From: Polynucleobacter sp. AP-Latsch-80-C2
GTDB lineage: Bacteria > Pseudomonadota > Gammaproteobacteria > Burkholderiales > Burkholderiaceae
DNA length: 64,000 bases
Assembly (NCBI RefSeq): GCF_018882185.1
Contig: NZ_JACVOY010000007.1
Coordinates: forward strand, 1 to 64,000
Reading direction: 5' to 3'
Position numbers and translations under genes: made by a program. Positions 62,906 through 64,000 of the stretch are shown piece by piece. Position 1 is the stretch's first letter; each line of letters begins with the position of its first letter. The notes beneath the pieces are model-generated. The model saw nothing but the letters and a program-made list of their open reading frames with translations. It was not told the DNA's origin and ran no database searches.

Positions 62906-63949
62906 CTAGGCCTTCAGAACGTTCTTTTTAATCCATAAGGCAACTGAAACTAAGCCAACCATAATAGGGACTTCAACTAGAGGCCCAATCACTGCGGCAA
63001 AAGCGGCCCCCGAATTAATTCCAAAGACGGCAATAGCAACCGCAATCGCCAATTCAAAGTTATTGCTAGAGGCAGTAAAAGATAAAGTACAGCAGCGCTT
63101 GTACTCGATGCCCATTTTGATGGTGATATAAAAGGTTAATGCAAACATCACCACAAAGAACACCAACAAAGGAATGGCAATGGTGATGACGTCCATGGGC
63201 AACTGAAGAATGAGCTTACCTTTTAGACTAAACATCACCACAATCGTAAAGAGCAAAGCAATCAAGGTAATCTTGCCAATTTTTGGCACAAAGCGATCTT
63301 GATACCACTCCTTACTTACGAATTTCAGCATCAAAAAGCGAGTCAAGAATCCGGCCACGCAAGGAATACCCAGATAAATCGCCACCGTCTTGGCAATCTC
63401 ACCAATAGTGATGCCGACTACGGATCCAGCTAGGCCAAAGTACGGTGGCAAGACTGTTAAGAAGAAATAGGCGTACACACTAAAGAATAGAACCTGAAAT
63501 AGCGCATTAAAGGCCACTAAGCCAGCTGCATACTCAGTAGAGCCCTTTGCAATGTCGTTCCACACGATCACCATTGCTATACATGGGGCAATACCAATTA
63601 ATATCAAGCCCGCCATATATTCAGGTTGATCGGGCACAAAGATAATTGCCAAGAAGAACATTAAAGTTGGTGCCACTATCCAGTTGAGCAAGAATGCCAA
63701 CCCAAAGATGCGCTTGTCTTTAAAGACATCGGGCAACTCTTCATACTTCACCTTAGCAAAGGGCGGATACATCATCAGAATCAAACCAATCGCTATCGGG
63801 ATATTGGTGGTACCCGACTGGAACTGATTAATAAAGCCCTCAACACTCGGCACGAAATATCCCAAGCCAATACCTACTGCCATTGCAGCGAATATCCATA
63901 CTGTTAAATATCGATCCAAGAAAGAAAGCTTTTGTGTAATTTGACTCAT
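62906..63949 (-). CDS. acr3: ACR3-family arsenite efflux transporter
   Basis: This 347-residue inner-membrane protein has ten predicted helices and the ACR3 landmarks [22 protein letters not shown], the catalytic-loop cysteine in [16 protein letters not shown], and [15 protein letters not shown]. It expels arsenite (and in some members antimonite) using the proton gradient. Its ATG overlaps the stop of an upstream frame resembling the ArsC C-terminus (ATGA), so an arsC-acr3 unit is likely. The regulator, if any, lies beyond the window. Confidence 0.93.
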   Translation of the reverse strand: MSQITQKLSFLDRYLTVWIFAAMAVGIGLGYFVPSVEGFINQFQSGTTNIPIAIGLILMMYPPFAKVKYEELPDVFKDKRIFGLAFLLNWIVAPTLMFFLAIIFVPDQPEYMAGLILIGIAPCIAMVIVWNDIAKGSTEYAAGLVAFNALFQVLFFSVYAYFFLTVLPPYFGLAGSVVGITIGEIAKTVAIYLGIPCVAGFLTRFLMLKFVSKEWYQDRFVPKIGKITLIALLFTIVVMFSLKGKLILQLPMDVITIAIPLLVFFVVMFALTFYITIKMGIEYKRCCTLSFTASSNNFELAIAVAIAVFGINSGAAFAAVIGPLVEVPIMVGLVSVALWIKKNVLKA

Positions 63950-64000
63950 GATTTAGCGTGTATCTCTTTTAGACTTAACGAATCTAGTTTTTCCAATGGC
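63946..64000 (-). CDS. arsC: partial gene, probable C-terminus of ArsC-type arsenate reductase
   Basis: The last 17 codons of a frame open from the window edge read [17 protein letters not shown] and end in a TGA that overlaps the acr3 start codon. The P-[LI]-E-x-L-D-x-L-x-L pattern is typical of the C-terminus of low-molecular-weight phosphatase-type arsenate reductases. A competing frame also runs to a stop 3 bp before acr3 but is less protein-like. Only the tail is visible, so the call is tentative. Confidence 0.5.
   Translation of the reverse strand, partial: PLEKLDSLSLKEIHAKS

Overview
The window looks like a chromosomal segment of a freshwater betaproteobacterium of the Burkholderiales, most likely Polynucleobacter or a close relative. 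This is inferred from moderate GC, orphan Bug (TctC-type) periplasmic binding proteins in large number, a phasin, leucine-catabolism enzymes LiuC/LiuE, an OsmC-YcaO fusion and GGAGACA-type ribosome binding sites. I see no rRNA, tRNA, insertion sequence, prophage or CRISPR array.

Layout. 1-13.3 kb: a MarR regulator with a helically phased operator, a Bug protein, a sugar-acid dehydratase, then single-gene housekeeping and envelope functions (metal-dependent hydrolase, quinone reductase, chalcone-isomerase-like plus DUF3833 pair, DUF2237, deacetylase, phasin, DUF4239, alpha/beta hydrolase, NHL-repeat protein, ModA-like protein). 13.4-18.9 kb: a plus-strand acyl-CoA operon (LiuC, LiuE, Bug, CaiB-type CoA transferase, acyl-CoA dehydrogenase, cupin) whose leader can fold over the first ribosome binding site. 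18.9-27.9 kb: two divergent organic-acid operons, Bug/GGT/Bug/FAH/FAH on the minus strand and VOC/Bug/ThDP enzyme on the plus strand. 27.9-30.3 kb: a small lipoprotein-like gene, DUF1345 and MltF.

30.4-41.3 kb is the most distinctive part. It is an all-minus-strand signalling locus: MCP, CheA, CheW, CheB, CheR and a response regulator fused to a class III adenylate cyclase, preceded by an MscS-type channel with a cyclic-nucleotide-binding domain and a eukaryote-type class I cyclic-nucleotide phosphodiesterase. There is no CheY, CheZ or flagellar gene. The simplest reading is a chemosensory array that controls cAMP, with a cAMP-gated channel as effector and the phosphodiesterase as off-switch.

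41.4-52.3 kb returns to accessory catabolism with four more Bug proteins, FAH, VOC, ABM-like, carboxylesterase, lactonase and Ldh-type dehydrogenase genes. 52.3-57.7 kb holds small or poorly known genes: an EF-hand protein, a winged-helix protein, a monohaem cytochrome, a DUF4239 gene broken by a one-base frameshift, and a GDSL hydrolase. At 57.74-57.97 kb a near-consensus promoter, a structured transcript and an intrinsic terminator define an unannotated small RNA of about 230 nt. The window ends with ahpC-ahpF, an OsmC-YcaO fusion and an arsenic unit (the end of an ArsC-like gene, then ACR3).

Nine Bug proteins occur without any TctA/TctB membrane genes, so the transporters they serve must be encoded elsewhere. 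They sit beside acid- and lactone-processing enzymes, which fits a scavenger of dissolved organic acids.
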